Shown here: piece by piece, positions 1 through 12,012 of the stretch
How the letters are laid out: every line of letters begins with the position of its first letter
How positions within the stretch are numbered: the first letter of the stretch is position 1
Assembly: GCF_008244685.1 (NCBI RefSeq)
Contig: NZ_VTFT01000001.1
Span: 1,839,248 to 1,903,247 of the forward strand
DNA length: 64,000 nt
Source: Luteimonas viscosa
GTDB lineage: Bacteria; Pseudomonadota; Gammaproteobacteria; Xanthomonadales; Xanthomonadaceae
Direction: 5' to 3'
Made by a program: the position numbers and the translations under genes
Notes under the pieces: generated by a model
Told to the model about the DNA's origin: nothing
What the model saw: the letters and a program-made list of their open reading frames with translations, nothing else
Database searches by the model: none

Positions 1-129
1 CGGTATCAGCGCCACCAGCGCCACCAGCGCGATCGCGCCGATCACCGCCTTCGGGTTGTTGCGCCCGAGGTTGACCGCCCGTGCCAGCCACGACCAGCCG
101 TATCCCGGTCCCATCGTCCGTGTCGACAT
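1..129 (-). CDS. N-terminus of a membrane protein (partial)
   Basis: The first 43 codons of a minus-strand gene run off the left edge of the window. The start is either ATG at 129 or the internal ATG at 114. The visible part has a short polar N-terminus with Trp and Arg residues, then a hydrophobic alanine/valine/leucine stretch that reads as the first membrane helix (about residues 30-43). It is transcribed away from the GspE-type gene next to it and the two are separated by about 130 bases. I do not recognise the family from this fragment, so only membrane protein is supported. Confidence 0.55.
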   Translation of the reverse strand, partial: MSTRTMGPGYGWSWLARAVNLGRNNPKAVIGAIALVALVALIP

Positions 130-263
130 GACTACCCGTTCCGAACTCGATGTGGCGCGCGCCACGACGGCGACATGCTACTGCATCGCCAAGCGTCGCC
201 GAGCTCGCCGACGCCAGGAACCGCCCGGCGGCCCGTCGCGTCGTGCCCGGAATGCCGCCGCAC

Positions 264-2078
264 TCATTCCTGCGGCGGCAGCACCGTCAGCACTTCCTCG
301 ACCGTGGTCACGCCCTGTGCCACCTTCTCCGCGCCGGCCATGCGCAGCGTACGCAGCCCCTCGCCAACGGCTGCGCGGGTGAACGCGGCCAGCTCCATGT
401 CCGGGCGGATCAGCGCACGCAGCAGCGGTGTGACCGGCATGAGTTCGTAGATGCCGACGCGGCCCAGGTAGCCGGTGTTGCGGCATTCCAGGCAGCCCAC
501 CGGGCCGTTGACCGTGGTCGGCACCGGCGGCGCGTGCGGCCCGGGCAGCAGCGAATGCCAGGCCTCGGGGCTGAGCTTCTTCGGCGCCTTGCAGTGCGGG
601 CACAGCGTACGCAGCAGGCGCTGGGCGAGGATGCCGTTGAGTGTGCTGGCGATGAGATAGTGCGGCAGGCCGAGGTCGAGCAGGCGGGTGATCGCGGACG
701 GCGCGTCGTTGGTGTGCAGGGTCGAGAGCACCAGGTGGCCGGTGAGCGAGGCCTGCACCGCCATCTGCGCGGTGTCGAGGTCGCGGATCTCGCCGATCAT
801 GATGATGTCGGGGTCCTGTCGCAGCAGGGTGCGCACGCCCTGGGCGAAGGTCAGGTCGATCTGGTGGTGCACCTGCATCTGGTTGAGCTCGACCGCGATC
901 ATCTCGATCGGGTCCTCCACCGTGCACACGTTGACGTCGCTGGTGGCCAGTCGCTTGAGCGTGGAGTACAGGGTGGTGGTCTTGCCCGAGCCGGTGGGGC
1001 CGGTGACCAGGACGATGCCGTGCGGGCGGTTGGTGAGTTCGTGCCAGGTCTCGGCTTCGTCCTGGTCGAAGCCGAGCTGCTCGATGCTCTTGAACGCGGT
1101 ATCCGGGTCGAAGATGCGCATCACGCACTTCTCGCCGAACGCGGTGGGCATGGTGGACAGGCGCATCTCCACCTCGCGCCCGCCGGGCGAGCGGGTCTTG
1201 ATGCGCCCGTCCTGCGGGCGCCGGCGCTCGGCCAGGTCCATGCGCCCGAGCACCTTGATGCGGCTGACCACCGCGGTCATCACCGGCGGCGGCATTTCGA
1301 ACACCTTGTGCAGCACGCCGTCGATGCGGAAGCGCACCCGGCCCACGTCGCGCCGCGGCTCGAGGTGGATGTCGGAGGCGCGCTGCTCGTAGGCGTACTG
1401 CAGCAGCCAGTCGACGATGTTGACGATGTGGTGGTCGTCGGCGTTGACGTCGCCGGCGCGGCCGAGTTCGACCAGCTGCTCGAAACTCGGCGCCTGCGAC
1501 GACTTCTCGCCGCCACCGTCGGCCTGGGCGCCGCGCACCGAACGCGTGACGCCGTAGAACTCCATGGTGTAGCGGTGCAGGTCGAGCGGGTTGGCGACCA
1601 CCATCTCGATCTCGCGCCGCAGCAGGCGCTGCACGTCCGCCAGCCAGTCCAGCGCCATCGGCTCGCTGGTGGCGATGCGGGCGCGGTCGGGCGTCACCTC
1701 GACCGGCAGGATGCGGTGGCGCCGCGCGTAGGCATGGGACACCAGCTCGGTGACCTCGGCGACCTTGATCTTGGTCGGATCGATGCGCAGGTAGGGTTTG
1801 CCGCTGGCCCGCGCCAGCCACTCGGTCAGCGTTTCCAGCCCCAGCTCGCTGCCCGGCCGCTGCGCCGAGGGCAGCTTGAGGTTGGCCAGCAGCACCAGCG
1901 GGTGCACCGCATCGAGCCCGCGCACGTGGCGCGCGCTGGCGCGGGCATGCTCGGCATCCTTCGGAGCGAGCATGCCGTCGGCGAGCAGCGCCGCGATCAC
2001 CGCCTCCAGCGCCAGCTTGCCCGGAGGCAGGCGCGAGGTTGGCGGGACTGGGCGCGTGGCGAGCGGTTCGTTCAACAT
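264..2078 (-). CDS. GspE/PulE-type secretion or pilus assembly ATPase
   Basis: This 604-residue protein belongs to the type II secretion/type IV pilus ATPase family, whose hexamers sit on the cytoplasmic face of the inner membrane and drive pseudopilus or pilus assembly. Seen in the sequence: an N-terminal GspE_N-like region (about 20-200), the ATPase core, a Walker [10 protein letters not shown] near residue 358, the Asp-box and Walker B stretch containing IMIGEIRD, the His-box STLHTND, and a zinc-finger pair CPHC (about 493) and CLEC (about 529). The length fits the family. No other secretion or pilus gene is nearby, so it is an orphan copy and its partner machine cannot be named. It is divergent from glyQ; the start is the first ATG of the frame. 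Confidence 0.9.
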   Translation of the reverse strand: MLNEPLATRPVPPTSRLPPGKLALEAVIAALLADGMLAPKDAEHARASARHVRGLDAVHPLVLLANLKLPSAQRPGSELGLETLTEWLARASGKPYLRIDPTKIKVAEVTELVSHAYARRHRILPVEVTPDRARIATSEPMALDWLADVQRLLRREIEMVVANPLDLHRYTMEFYGVTRSVRGAQADGGGEKSSQAPSFEQLVELGRAGDVNADDHHIVNIVDWLLQYAYEQRASDIHLEPRRDVGRVRFRIDGVLHKVFEMPPPVMTAVVSRIKVLGRMDLAERRRPQDGRIKTRSPGGREVEMRLSTMPTAFGEKCVMRIFDPDTAFKSIEQLGFDQDEAETWHELTNRPHGIVLVTGPTGSGKTTTLYSTLKRLATSDVNVCTVEDPIEMIAVELNQMQVHHQIDLTFAQGVRTLLRQDPDIIMIGEIRDLDTAQMAVQASLTGHLVLSTLHTNDAPSAITRLLDLGLPHYLIASTLNGILAQRLLRTLCPHCKAPKKLSPEAWHSLLPGPHAPPVPTTVNGPVGCLECRNTGYLGRVGIYELMPVTPLLRALIRPDMELAAFTRAAVGEGLRTLRMAGAEKVAQGVTTVEEVLTVLPPQE

Positions 2079-2119
2079 GGCTCCGTGCCGGAAAGCCCGG
2101 CCGCTGCGAGGTCCGCCGC

Positions 2120-2125
2120 TATACT
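2120..2125 (+). promoter_or_regulatory. possible -10 box of the glyQ operon
   Basis: TATACT sits 35 bases before the glyQ start in otherwise GC-rich sequence, in the gap between the divergent GspE-type gene and glyQ. No convincing -35 hexamer lies 16-18 bases upstream, so this is a weak call. Confidence 0.3.
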
Positions 2126-2159
2126 AGCGCGCCCGCGAAAGCCCGGATCCGACGCCCCG

Positions 2160-3064
<905 letters not shown>

Positions 3065-3068
<4 letters not shown>

Positions 3069-3718
3069 TCCTGATCGGCATGTACGACTCCTCGTACACG
3101 CGGCGCGTGGCGATCGCCATGTCGCTCTACGGCATCGCGTTCGAGCACCGCGCCTGGTCGGTCGGCCGCGACTTCGACCGCATCCGTGAATACAACCCGC
3201 TAGGTCGCGCGCCCACGCTGGTGCTCGACGACGGCGAAGTGCTGACCGAGTCGGCGATGATGCTGGACTACCTGGACGACCGGGTCGGGCCGGCGCAGGC
3301 GCTGATGCCGGCCACCGGCCGCCCGCGTCGCGACGCGCAGCGGCTGATCGCGCTGGCCACCGGCGCGATCGACAAGGCGATCCTGATCGCGCTCGAGCGC
3401 ATCTTCCGCCCCGAGGAGATGCACAGCGCCGCCTGGCTGTCGCGCTGCCGTACCCAGGTGGAAGGTGCGCTGGGGGAACTCGAGAAAGCCTGCGCGGCAC
3501 GCGTCGACCATCCCTGGCTGGTCGGCGAGGCCATGACCCACGCCGACGTGGCGGTGGCCTGTTACGCCACCCACGTGCGCGAGGCGATTCCGCTCGACCT
3601 CGCGCCATGGCCGGCGTTGCGCGCGCACGTGGAGCGCTGCGAGGCGCTGCCGGTGTTCCGCGACCATTACCTCCCGTTCGACGCTCCCGTCCCGACATCG
3701 CAGGCCACCACCGCATGA
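3065..3718 (+). CDS. glutathione S-transferase family protein
   Basis: A 217-residue cytosolic GST-like protein. The N-terminal thioredoxin-fold domain is seen in the opening ([17 protein letters not shown]), the cis-proline region near NPLGRAPTL and the glutathione gamma-Glu contact TESAMML; the rest is the all-helical C-terminal domain. The substrate is unknown. The gene is locked between glyQ and glyS by ATGA overlaps on both sides, so it is made in step with the two synthetase subunits. GST folds are known as protein-interaction modules in eukaryotic synthetase complexes; a similar role here is only a suggestion, and plain detoxification or redox activity is equally possible. Confidence 0.9.
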
Positions 3719-5847
3719 CCACCGCGCAGATGGCAACGCTGCTGATCGAACTGGGCACCGAGGAACTGCCGGTCAAGGCACTGCCGGGCCTGGCGCAGGC
3801 GCTGTTCGACGGCGTGCTCTCGGCGCTGGAAAAGCGTGGCGTGGCGGTCGAGCGTGGCGCGGCGAAGCCGCTGTACACGCCGCGGCGGCTCGCGGTGCTG
3901 CTGCCGGGCGTGGCGGTCGAGCAGCCGCAACAGGCCTCGGAGGTCTTCGGCCCTTACGTGAACATCGCGCTCGACGGCGACGGCCAGCCGACGAAGGCAC
4001 TGCTGGGCTTCGCGGCGAAGGCCGGCGTCGAGTGGACCGCACTCGAACGCGCCACCGATGCCAAGGGCGAGCGCTTCGTGCATCGCGCGGTGACCTCCGG
4101 CGCGCAGACCGCCGCGTTGCTGCCGGAGATCCTGCGCGAGGCGATCGCCGGCATGCCGATCCCCAAGCCGATGCGCTGGGGCGGCCACGATTTCGCCTTC
4201 GCGCGGCCGGTGCACTGGCTGGTGATGCTGCTGGGCAAGGACGTGGTCGACGGCGAGGCGTTCGGCATCCGTGCCGACCGCTTCAGCCGCGGTCACCGCT
4301 TCCTGCACGACAGACAGGTCTGGATCTCCACGCCGGACGACTACGTCGAGGCGCTGCGCGGGGCGAAGGTGCTGGTGGACGCGCAGGAGCGGCGCGCGCG
4401 CATCGTCGCCGAAGTGGAGGCGGCGGCGAAGGCGGCCGGTGGTTCCGCGCGCATCGACGCCGACAACCTGCAGCAGGTGGTGTGCCTGGTGGAGTGGCCG
4501 AAAGCGGTGTCCTGCGCGTTCGAGGAGGAATTCCTCGCGGTGCCGCAGGAAGCGCTGGTGGCGACCATGGAAGCCAACCAGAAGTTCTTCCCGGTGCTCG
4601 ACGACGCCGGCCGGCTGACCTCGCGCTTCATCGGCATCGCCAACATCGAACCGAAGGACGATTCGGAGATCCGCAAGGGCTACGAGCGCGTGATCCGCCC
4701 GCGCTTCGCCGATGCGAAGTTCTTCTTCGTCGAGGACATGAAGCAGGGCCTGGATTCGATGAACGCGGGCCTGGCGAGCGTGACCTACCAGGCGAAGCTG
4801 GGCACGGTGGCCGACAAGGTCGCGCGCGTGGCGGCGCTGGCGGAAGCCATCGCGCCCCAGGTCGGCGTGAACGCGGCGCTGGCCCGGCGCGCGGCGCTGC
4901 TGTCGAAGGCCGACCTGCAGTCGCGGCTGGTCAACGAGTTCCCCGAACTGCAGGGCATCGCCGGACGCCACTACGCGATGCAGGATGCCTCACTGTCCGA
5001 CCTGTCGCACGAGGACCGCGTGGCCGTGGCCAACGCCCTCGACGAGGCCTGGCAACCGCGCTTCGCCGCCGACGACATCGCGCTCTCTGCGCTGGGCAAG
5101 GTGCTGGCGATCGCGGAGCGGCTCGATACGCTGGCGGGCGGTTTCGCCGCGGGACTGAAGCCGACGGGCAACAAGGATCCGTTCGCGTTGCGGCGCAATG
5201 CGCTGGGGTTGGCGCGGACGGTGATCGAGAGTGGGCTCGAACTCGACATCGTGCAACTGATCGACCGGGCCGTCGATCACTTGCCCGAGTCAGCAAAGTC
5301 AGAGCCTGCTTCCGGCACGGAGAGAATGGCGCCGACCCTCTACATTTACGACTTCATTCTCGACCGGCTGAAAGGTTATTACGCCGAAAAGGGCGTGCCC
5401 GTGCAGCAGTTCAATGCCGTCGCTCAGCTGGAGCCAAGATCGCTCTACGACCTGGACCGCCGCATCGACGCCATCGGCATCTTCGCCCAGCTGCCCGAGG
5501 CCGAGGCGCTGGCGGCGGCCAACAAGCGCATCCTCAACATCCTGCGCAAGGCGGACGAGGAGATCCCTGCGATCGAGGACAAGGCGCTGCTTCAGGAGCC
5601 CGCCGAACTCGCGCTGGCCGAGGCGGTGGAAGCCGTGTACGCCGAGACCGGCCATGCGCTGGCGAAGGGCGACTACGTCGACGCGCTCGCCCACCTGGCG
5701 CGGCTGCGGCCGCGGGTCGACGCATTCTTCGACGCGGTGATGGTCAATGTCGAGGACGCGGCCCTGCGCAGCAACCGCCTCGCCCTGCTCAAGCGCCTCG
5801 CCGACCGCCTCGGCAGCGTCGCCGCGATCGAGCACCTGTCCGCCTGA
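3715..5847 (+). CDS. glyS: glycyl-tRNA synthetase beta subunit
   Basis: The 710-residue beta subunit, which binds tRNA-Gly and completes the tetrameric enzyme with GlyQ. The N-terminus [15 protein letters not shown], the motif [10 protein letters not shown], and [11 protein letters not shown] with NIEPKDD are typical, and the C-terminal part carries the helical anticodon-binding region (from about residue 580). The ATG at 3715 overlaps the stop of the GST gene; the internal ATG at 3730 is an alternative start. It is the last gene of the glyQ-GST-glyS operon. Confidence 0.97.
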   Translation: MTTAQMATLLIELGTEELPVKALPGLAQALFDGVLSALEKRGVAVERGAAKPLYTPRRLAVLLPGVAVEQPQQASEVFGPYVNIALDGDGQPTKALLGFAAKAGVEWTALERATDAKGERFVHRAVTSGAQTAALLPEILREAIAGMPIPKPMRWGGHDFAFARPVHWLVMLLGKDVVDGEAFGIRADRFSRGHRFLHDRQVWISTPDDYVEALRGAKVLVDAQERRARIVAEVEAAAKAAGGSARIDADNLQQVVCLVEWPKAVSCAFEEEFLAVPQEALVATMEANQKFFPVLDDAGRLTSRFIGIANIEPKDDSEIRKGYERVIRPRFADAKFFFVEDMKQGLDSMNAGLASVTYQAKLGTVADKVARVAALAEAIAPQVGVNAALARRAALLSKADLQSRLVNEFPELQGIAGRHYAMQDASLSDLSHEDRVAVANALDEAWQPRFAADDIALSALGKVLAIAERLDTLAGGFAAGLKPTGNKDPFALRRNALGLARTVIESGLELDIVQLIDRAVDHLPESAKSEPASGTERMAPTLYIYDFILDRLKGYYAEKGVPVQQFNAVAQLEPRSLYDLDRRIDAIGIFAQLPEAEALAAANKRILNILRKADEEIPAIEDKALLQEPAELALAEAVEAVYAETGHALAKGDYVDALAHLARLRPRVDAFFDAVMVNVEDAALRSNRLALLKRLADRLGSVAAIEHLSA

Positions 5848-6010
5848 GCCGACGCGGGCGGGAGGGCCGCGCAGGTCCGTAGATCGAAGGCTCCCTCCTG
5901 TCAAGACGCGACACGCACCGGCGCACCGGCCAATGCGTGCAATGCCTGGACAGTCGCAGCGACGACCCTCGTTAATCGGACCTTGACCGTGGCTCCGGTA
6001 TCCTCCGGCG

Positions 6011-7795
6011 ATGCGCCTCCCCCACCGCATCCTCGCCATCGCCGCGCTGTGTCTGTTCGCGGCCGGAACGGCACGGGCGGTCGAGGTCGGCACGGTGGAG
6101 ATCCTCGGCCTGGACGAGGAGATGACGCAGAACGTGCGCGTCTCGCTGTCGCTGGTGGAGGCGGCGGGCCAGGACCTCAGCGGCCGCCGCATGGCCTACT
6201 TGGTGCGCGAGGTGGAGGACGAAACGCGCGAAGCGCTGGAACCGTTCGGCTTCTATTCGCCCACGATCGAGGTCGAGCGCAGCCGCGCCAACGGCAGCGT
6301 CTCGGTGACGGTCCGGGTCGATCCTGGCGAGCCCGTGCGGGTGCGCAACTCGGACATCGCGATCCTCGGCGAGGGCGGAAGCGACCGCTACCTGCAGGCC
6401 GATGTCGACGAGTTCATCCCCTCGCCCGGCGCGATCTTCAACCATGCCGACTACGAGGCCAGCAAGATCCGCATCAGCCGCCGCCTGACCGAGCGCGGCT
6501 ACTTCGACGCCGACTTCTCCTCGCGCCGGGTCGAGGTGACGCGCGCCGAACAGGCCGCGGACATCGAGCTGGTCTGGACCAGCGGCGACCGCTACGACAT
6601 GGGCCCGACCATCTTCGAACAGGAACGCACCATCGTCGGCGACGACCTGCTGGAGAATCTGGTCTACTGGGAAGAAGGCGAGTACTACCACCAGGGCCGC
6701 CTCGACCGGCTGCGCACCTCGCTCACCCGGCTCGACTACTTCGGCAACATCGAGATCACGCCCGATCCCGCCAACGCGGTCGACAAGCGGGTCCCGGTGA
6801 CGGTCAGGCTCACCCCGGCCAAGCGCAGCATTTATACCGCCGGCCTGAGCTACGGCACCGACAGCGGCGCGGGCGTGCGCCTGGGCGTGGAACGACGCTA
6901 CGTCAACCTGCGCGGCCACAAGGCGCTGGCGCAGCTGGACTACGCGCAGAAGCGAAAGACGCTCACGCTGCAGTACCGCATCCCGGCCTTCGCCTGGCGC
7001 GACGGCTGGTACACCTTCAGCGCGCAGGCCTACGACGAGCAGACCGACTACATCGACACCCGCCGGGTCGAGTTCGTCGCCAGCCGCAGCGGCCAGTTCA
7101 ACCGCTACCTGAACCTCGTCGCCTCGGTGCACGCGCTGCGCGAGCGCTGGCTGTACGCGGAGGTCGGCAGGGACGGCCTGCAGGAGGCGCCGGACTACCG
7201 CTATGCCACGTTCACGTTCCCGTCGCTGCGCGCCGAGTACGTCAACGTCGACGACCGGGTCTTCCCGCGCAGTGGCGTCGGCGGCTCGCTGACCCTGCGC
7301 AGCGGCGTGGAAGGCGCCGGCTCCGACGCCAATTTCGCGCAGTTGCATGCCCGCGCATCGACCTTCAAGGGCATCGGAGAGAACAGCCGCCTGATCATCC
7401 GCGGCGAGGCGGGATACACCTGGACCGATGCGCTGGTGGACCTGCCGCCGAGCCTGCGCTTCTACGCGGGCGGCGATCGCAGCATCCGTGGCTACGAATG
7501 GCGCGAGGTCGGCCCGCGCATCGACACCGACGAGGGCCGCTACGCGATCGGCGCGAAGAACGTGGTGACCGCGAGCATCGAGTTCGAACACTATTTCCTC
7601 GGTCCCTGGGGAGCGGCGGTGTTCGTCGACGGGGGCAGCGCGTTCGACGGCACCTCGCCGGACTGGCACACCGGCGTCGGCATCGGCGCTCGCTGGCGCT
7701 CGCCTGTGGGGCCGCTGAAGATCGACCTCGCGCGCGGCCTCGACCAGCCCGACTCGCCGTTCACCGTCGGCCTCAGCATCGGCGCGGAGTTCTGA
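6011..7795 (+). CDS. tamA: TamA, Omp85-family outer-membrane translocation protein
   Basis: A 594-residue outer-membrane protein of the BamA/TamA family that, with TamB, helps insert autotransporters and other beta-barrels. A signal peptide is visible (charged MRLPHR, then a hydrophobic core, cleavage near Ala-Arg-Ala at about 22). Three POTRA-like repeats cover roughly residues 25-270 and the C-terminal half is a beta-barrel, with the L6-loop signature DRSIRGYEWREVGP and a final strand ending in Phe. Its stop lies one base before the tamB start, so the pair forms one operon. Confidence 0.93.
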   Translation: MRLPHRILAIAALCLFAAGTARAVEVGTVEILGLDEEMTQNVRVSLSLVEAAGQDLSGRRMAYLVREVEDETREALEPFGFYSPTIEVERSRANGSVSVTVRVDPGEPVRVRNSDIAILGEGGSDRYLQADVDEFIPSPGAIFNHADYEASKIRISRRLTERGYFDADFSSRRVEVTRAEQAADIELVWTSGDRYDMGPTIFEQERTIVGDDLLENLVYWEEGEYYHQGRLDRLRTSLTRLDYFGNIEITPDPANAVDKRVPVTVRLTPAKRSIYTAGLSYGTDSGAGVRLGVERRYVNLRGHKALAQLDYAQKRKTLTLQYRIPAFAWRDGWYTFSAQAYDEQTDYIDTRRVEFVASRSGQFNRYLNLVASVHALRERWLYAEVGRDGLQEAPDYRYATFTFPSLRAEYVNVDDRVFPRSGVGGSLTLRSGVEGAGSDANFAQLHARASTFKGIGENSRLIIRGEAGYTWTDALVDLPPSLRFYAGGDRSIRGYEWREVGPRIDTDEGRYAIGAKNVVTASIEFEHYFLGPWGAAVFVDGGSAFDGTSPDWHTGVGIGARWRSPVGPLKIDLARGLDQPDSPFTVGLSIGAEF

Positions 7796-7796
7796 C

Positions 7797-10700
7797 GTGG
7801 CCTTCCGCCGCAGGCCACGACTGCCCGACGACATGCCGCCCGAGGAACGCGAGGCGCGCATCGCCGAGTTGCGCGAACGCCGGCGCAGGCGCATGCGCGT
7901 GCTGGCGATCCGCAGCGCGATCGGGACGGGCGCGCTGGTGCTGCTCGTCGCGGCCCTGCTGTACTGGCTGCTGTCGACGTTCGGCGGTCGCGATTTCCTG
8001 CTCGCGCGCATCGCCGCCGCCCTGCCCGAAGGGACCGAGCTGACCTGGTCGCGCGCGGAAGGTCCGGCGTCCGGCCCGCTGGTGATGCACGACGTGCGCT
8101 ACGTGCAGCGCAGCTGCCCCGATGTCGATGGCGAAGCCGTGGCCTACGGCCGGTGCGCCGTTCCTTCGGTCCTGACCTTCACCGCCAGGCGCGTGGTGCT
8201 CGATCCCGAAATCACGCCGCTGATCGGCAAGCGCCTGCGCCTGGACGCGCTGGACGTCGAAGCCGCCACCCTCGACCTGCCGCGCAGCGACGAGCCTTTC
8301 GAGATGCCGACCTGGCCGGAGGTGCTGCCGCGGATCGAGCTGCCGCTGTCGCTCGAATCGGACGCGATCCGGGTCGACGGGCTGCGCGTGAGCAGCGCCG
8401 GCGCGCCGGTGATCGACATCGCCACGATCCGCGGCGGGCTCGATGCGCGCCCGGGCGAACTGATGGTGCGCGAACTGGTCGTCGACAGCGATCGCGGCCG
8501 CTTCACCGTCGATGGCGACTACGCACCCGACGACCACTACCGCACCGATCTCACCGCCAGTGCCCTGCTGCCGGCGCCGTTCCCGCGCCCGCGGCCGCGC
8601 ATCGGCCTGGTCGCGCGCGGCGATCTCGATGCGATGGACGTGGCCGTCGTCGGTCACGTGCCCGACCCGCTGCGCGCCAACCTCACCCTGCGCGGCAAGC
8701 GCTGGACGCTGCGCGCGGACTCGGATGCGCTCGACCCCGGCCTGCTCTCGGGCGCCGGCGAGCCGGGCACGCCGATCGCATTCTCGCTTTCCGTCGACGG
8801 CAACGGTGGTGCCGCCGACCTCGAGGGCGAGTTCACCCAGGGCACGCTGCACGCGGTGCTGCAGCCCTCGAAGCTGAGGCTCGAAGACCAGGTGCTGGAC
8901 CTGCAGCCGCTGGTGGTCGACATCTTCGAGGGGCGCATCACCGCCAATGGCCATGGCGATTTCCGCGAACCGCGCGCGGCCAGCTTCAAGCTCGCGGTCA
9001 ATGCGCGCGACCTGCGCTTCGGTGGCGCTCCCGGCACCGCGGACCCCGAGCCGGCCACGCCTGCGCCGGTGATCGGCGTCGATGCCGACTTCGGCATCGC
9101 CGGCCGCAGCGACGACTGGACCGCCACCGGCCAGGCGACGATCGCGCGTGATGCGCTCGATGCGACCGTCGATTTCACCGGCCGAGGCGACCTGGAGCAG
9201 ATCGCGGTCGAAACCCTGCGCGCCAGCATGCCGACCGGCACGCTCGATGCCGCCGGGGAAGTTGCCTGGGCACCGGCGCTGGGCTGGGACATGGAGGCGG
9301 TGCTGGCCGGCTTCGATCCCGGCTATTTCGCCCCGGGCTGGGACGGCGCGGTCGACGGCAGGCTCGAAAGCACCGGCGTCACCCGCGACGACGGTGGCCT
9401 CGATGTCGCGGTCGAGGCGCGCGAACTGGGCGGCACGCTGCGCCGCCGTCGCCTCGGCGGCAACGCGATGTTCGCGATGCAGGGCCCGGCGACCGGCCGG
9501 ACCCGCACCGACTACGAAGGCGAGGCCGCGCTGACGCTCGGCGACAGTCGCGTCGATGCGAGCGGGTTCCTGCGCGACACGCTCGAACTCGATGCGCGTT
9601 TCGCTCCGCTCGATCTCGCCGACCTGCTTCCCGACGCCGCCGGCACCCTGCGCGGCGCCGTGCGGGCGCGCGGACCGCGCAACGCACCGGACATCGAGGC
9701 GGACCTCACCGGCAACGGCCTGCGCTGGGGCGGTTACGCCTCCACCACGCTGCGCGCGCAGGGGCGGATGCCGTGGTCGGGCGGGAACGGCGCGCTGGTG
9801 GTGGACGGCAGCGGCGTCGAGGCCGGCATCGCGCTCGACACGGTGCGCATCGAGGCGAGTGGCGCGGTCGAGGACCTGCGGCTCGATGCGCGGGCGCGCA
9901 GCGAGGCGCTCGGATCGCTCGCACTGCAGGGCAGCGCGCGCCGCCGCGGCGCGAACTGGAGCGGCGAACTGACGACCCTGCAACTGGAGCCGACGCGTGG
10001 CGCGAGCTGGCGACTCCAGGCGCCTGCCCGCTACGCGCAGGACGGCGGCAACTGGACGCTCTCGCGCAGCTGTTTCGGCGCGTCCGACGGCGGCTCGCTG
10101 TGCGCCCAGGCCGACTGGCCGCGACGCGGGGTCAGCTTCGCGGGCACGCAACTGCCGCTGGCGCTCGCCACGCCCTACCTGCCCGAGCGCGAGGGCGGCC
10201 GCCCCTGGCTGCTGCGCGGCGAGATCGCTCTCGATGGCCAGCTGCGACCGGCCGGCGGCGCCTGGCAGGGCAACCTCGCCGTGCGCTCGGCCGAGGGCGG
10301 GTTGCGCAACAGCGAACGCGCGCGTCGCGACCTGCTGCAATACCGCAACCTGCGGCTCGATGCCGACTTCACGCCGGCGCGCATCGAGGCCTCGCTGGCC
10401 ACCGTGCTCAACGAGGACGGCCAGGTCCGCGCGCGCATCGCCACCGGCTGGGACGCGACCTCCCCGCTGTCGGGCGAGATCGTCGCCGACACGGACGAAC
10501 TGACCTGGCTGGAACTGTTCTCGCAGGACATCGTCGAGCCCACCGGGCGTCTCGAAGCCAATATCGACCTCGCCGGTACGCGCGCGCAGCCGGTGCTGGG
10601 CGGGCAGGCGCGGCTGAGCGCATTCAGTACCGAAGTGCCTTCGCTCGGCATCGTGCTCGAGCAGGGTGACGTGCGCCTGCTGGCGCAGCCCGACGGCAGT

Positions 10701-11726
10701 GCGCGCATCACCGGCAGCGTGCGTTCCGGCGATGGTCTGCTCGCGATCGAAGGCGGGCTCAACTGGCGCGACACCTCGGCGCCGCTGCTGCTCGAACTCA
10801 CCGGCGAGGACGTGCTGCTTTCGGACACCCGCGACCTGCGCATCGTCGCCGATCCCGACATCGAACTGCGCTATGCCGCCGCGCAGCCGCTGTCGGTGTC
10901 CGGCACGGTCACGGTCACCAGCGCGATGCTGGAACTGGAGCGGCTCGACCAGGGCGCGTCGATCTCGCCCGACGTGGTGGTGCTCGATCCGGTGGACCCG
11001 GAAGCCACAGGCGCCTCGCCGTTGCTGCTCGACCTGACCCTGGCGATGGGCGACGACGTGCGGCTGCGCGGCTTCGGCCTCGATGGCACACTCGGCGGCA
11101 GCATGCGCGTGCGCGCGCAGCCCGGGCGCGAGATGACCGGCAGCGGTACGCTCGAAGTCGGTGGGCGCTACAGCGCCTACGGCCAGAAGCTGGAGGTCAC
11201 CCGCGGGCGGCTGAGCTTCAACGGACCGGTATCGGACCCCCTGCTCGACATCCGCGCAGAACGCGAGATCGAGGCGCAGGACATCACCGCCGGCATCAAC
11301 GTCACCGGGCGGGCCTCGGCGCCGCAGGTGCAGGTCTGGACCGACCCGGCCACCGACGAATCGCAGGCGCTGTCCTACCTCGCGCTGGGTCGCCCGCTGT
11401 CAAACCTGTCGAGCAACGAGGGCCGCCAGCTGGATGCGGCTTCCGCCGCGCTCACCGCCGGCGGCAGCATGCTGGCCGGGCAGCTCGGCTCGAGGCTGGG
11501 ACTCGACAATGCCGGCGTGTCGGAATCGCGCGCGCTCGGTGGCAGCGTGCTCGGTATCGGCAAGCAGCTCTCGCCGCGGCTGTACGTCGGCTTCGGCGTC
11601 TCGCTGCTCGGCACCGGGCAGGTGCTCACCCTGAAGTACCTGCTGCGCAAGGGTTTCGACGTCGAGATCGAATCGAGCACGCTGGAGACGCGCGGCTCGG
11701 TCAACTACCGGCACGAGCGCGACTGA
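7797..11726 (+). CDS. tamB: TamB, inner-membrane-anchored translocation and lipid-transport protein
   Basis: The 1309-residue partner of TamA. A cytoplasmic Arg-rich N-terminus (RERRRRRMRVL) is followed by one membrane helix (about residues 40-62) and a very long periplasmic region of repeated short beta-strands, as in the AsmA/TamB beta-taco groove. The conserved C-terminal TamB/DUF490 domain (about 950-1309) contains GTLEVGGRYSAYGQKLEVTR and ends with YRHERD. The start is GTG at 7797, one base after the tamA stop; an in-frame ATG at 7831 would trim 11 residues. Family knowledge links TamB-like proteins both to barrel assembly and to phospholipid movement. Confidence 0.93.
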   Translation: MAFRRRPRLPDDMPPEEREARIAELRERRRRRMRVLAIRSAIGTGALVLLVAALLYWLLSTFGGRDFLLARIAAALPEGTELTWSRAEGPASGPLVMHDVRYVQRSCPDVDGEAVAYGRCAVPSVLTFTARRVVLDPEITPLIGKRLRLDALDVEAATLDLPRSDEPFEMPTWPEVLPRIELPLSLESDAIRVDGLRVSSAGAPVIDIATIRGGLDARPGELMVRELVVDSDRGRFTVDGDYAPDDHYRTDLTASALLPAPFPRPRPRIGLVARGDLDAMDVAVVGHVPDPLRANLTLRGKRWTLRADSDALDPGLLSGAGEPGTPIAFSLSVDGNGGAADLEGEFTQGTLHAVLQPSKLRLEDQVLDLQPLVVDIFEGRITANGHGDFREPRAASFKLAVNARDLRFGGAPGTADPEPATPAPVIGVDADFGIAGRSDDWTATGQATIARDALDATVDFTGRGDLEQIAVETLRASMPTGTLDAAGEVAWAPALGWDMEAVLAGFDPGYFAPGWDGAVDGRLESTGVTRDDGGLDVAVEARELGGTLRRRRLGGNAMFAMQGPATGRTRTDYEGEAALTLGDSRVDASGFLRDTLELDARFAPLDLADLLPDAAGTLRGAVRARGPRNAPDIEADLTGNGLRWGGYASTTLRAQGRMPWSGGNGALVVDGSGVEAGIALDTVRIEASGAVEDLRLDARARSEALGSLALQGSARRRGANWSGELTTLQLEPTRGASWRLQAPARYAQDGGNWTLSRSCFGASDGGSLCAQADWPRRGVSFAGTQLPLALATPYLPEREGGRPWLLRGEIALDGQLRPAGGAWQGNLAVRSAEGGLRNSERARRDLLQYRNLRLDADFTPARIEASLATVLNEDGQVRARIATGWDATSPLSGEIVADTDELTWLELFSQDIVEPTGRLEANIDLAGTRAQPVLGGQARLSAFSTEVPSLGIVLEQGDVRLLAQPDGSARITGSVRSGDGLLAIEGGLNWRDTSAPLLLELTGEDVLLSDTRDLRIVADPDIELRYAAAQPLSVSGTVTVTSAMLELERLDQGASISPDVVVLDPVDPEATGASPLLLDLTLAMGDDVRLRGFGLDGTLGGSMRVRAQPGREMTGSGTLEVGGRYSAYGQKLEVTRGRLSFNGPVSDPLLDIRAEREIEAQDITAGINVTGRASAPQVQVWTDPATDESQALSYLALGRPLSNLSSNEGRQLDAASAALTAGGSMLAGQLGSRLGLDNAGVSESRALGGSVLGIGKQLSPRLYVGFGVSLLGTGQVLTLKYLLRKGFDVEIESSTLETRGSVNYRHERD

Positions 11727-11737
11727 GCGCAGCGACG

Positions 11738-11755
11738 CGCAAGGCATGCCTTGCG
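11738..11755. repeat. 18-bp perfect palindrome after tamB
   Basis: CGCAAGGCATGCCTTGCG begins 11 bases after the tamB stop. It could form a small hairpin but has no U-run, so it is a weak terminator candidate or a protein-binding dyad. The rest of 11756-12012 shows no gene or motif I can support. Confidence 0.35.
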
Positions 11756-12012
11756 GTCGTGCGAGCGCGACCTGCCCGTTGTCCGGGACGTCGAATCATG
11801 CTCCCCCCGTGGCGGGGCGCCATCCACGCAACCCCGGACGACGGCAGCCCGGACGCTATGCATTCGTACCCGGCGCAGCCGACTCGCGATCCAAGTCCAC
11901 GCTGGCCGACGTCGCTACCAGGCGATATGCGCAGCAAACGGCAGCCGCGCAAGCGGCCGCCGTTCGTTCGGCGAATCAGGCAGGCGCCGCCGCACGGCGC
12001 CACCCTGCGGGT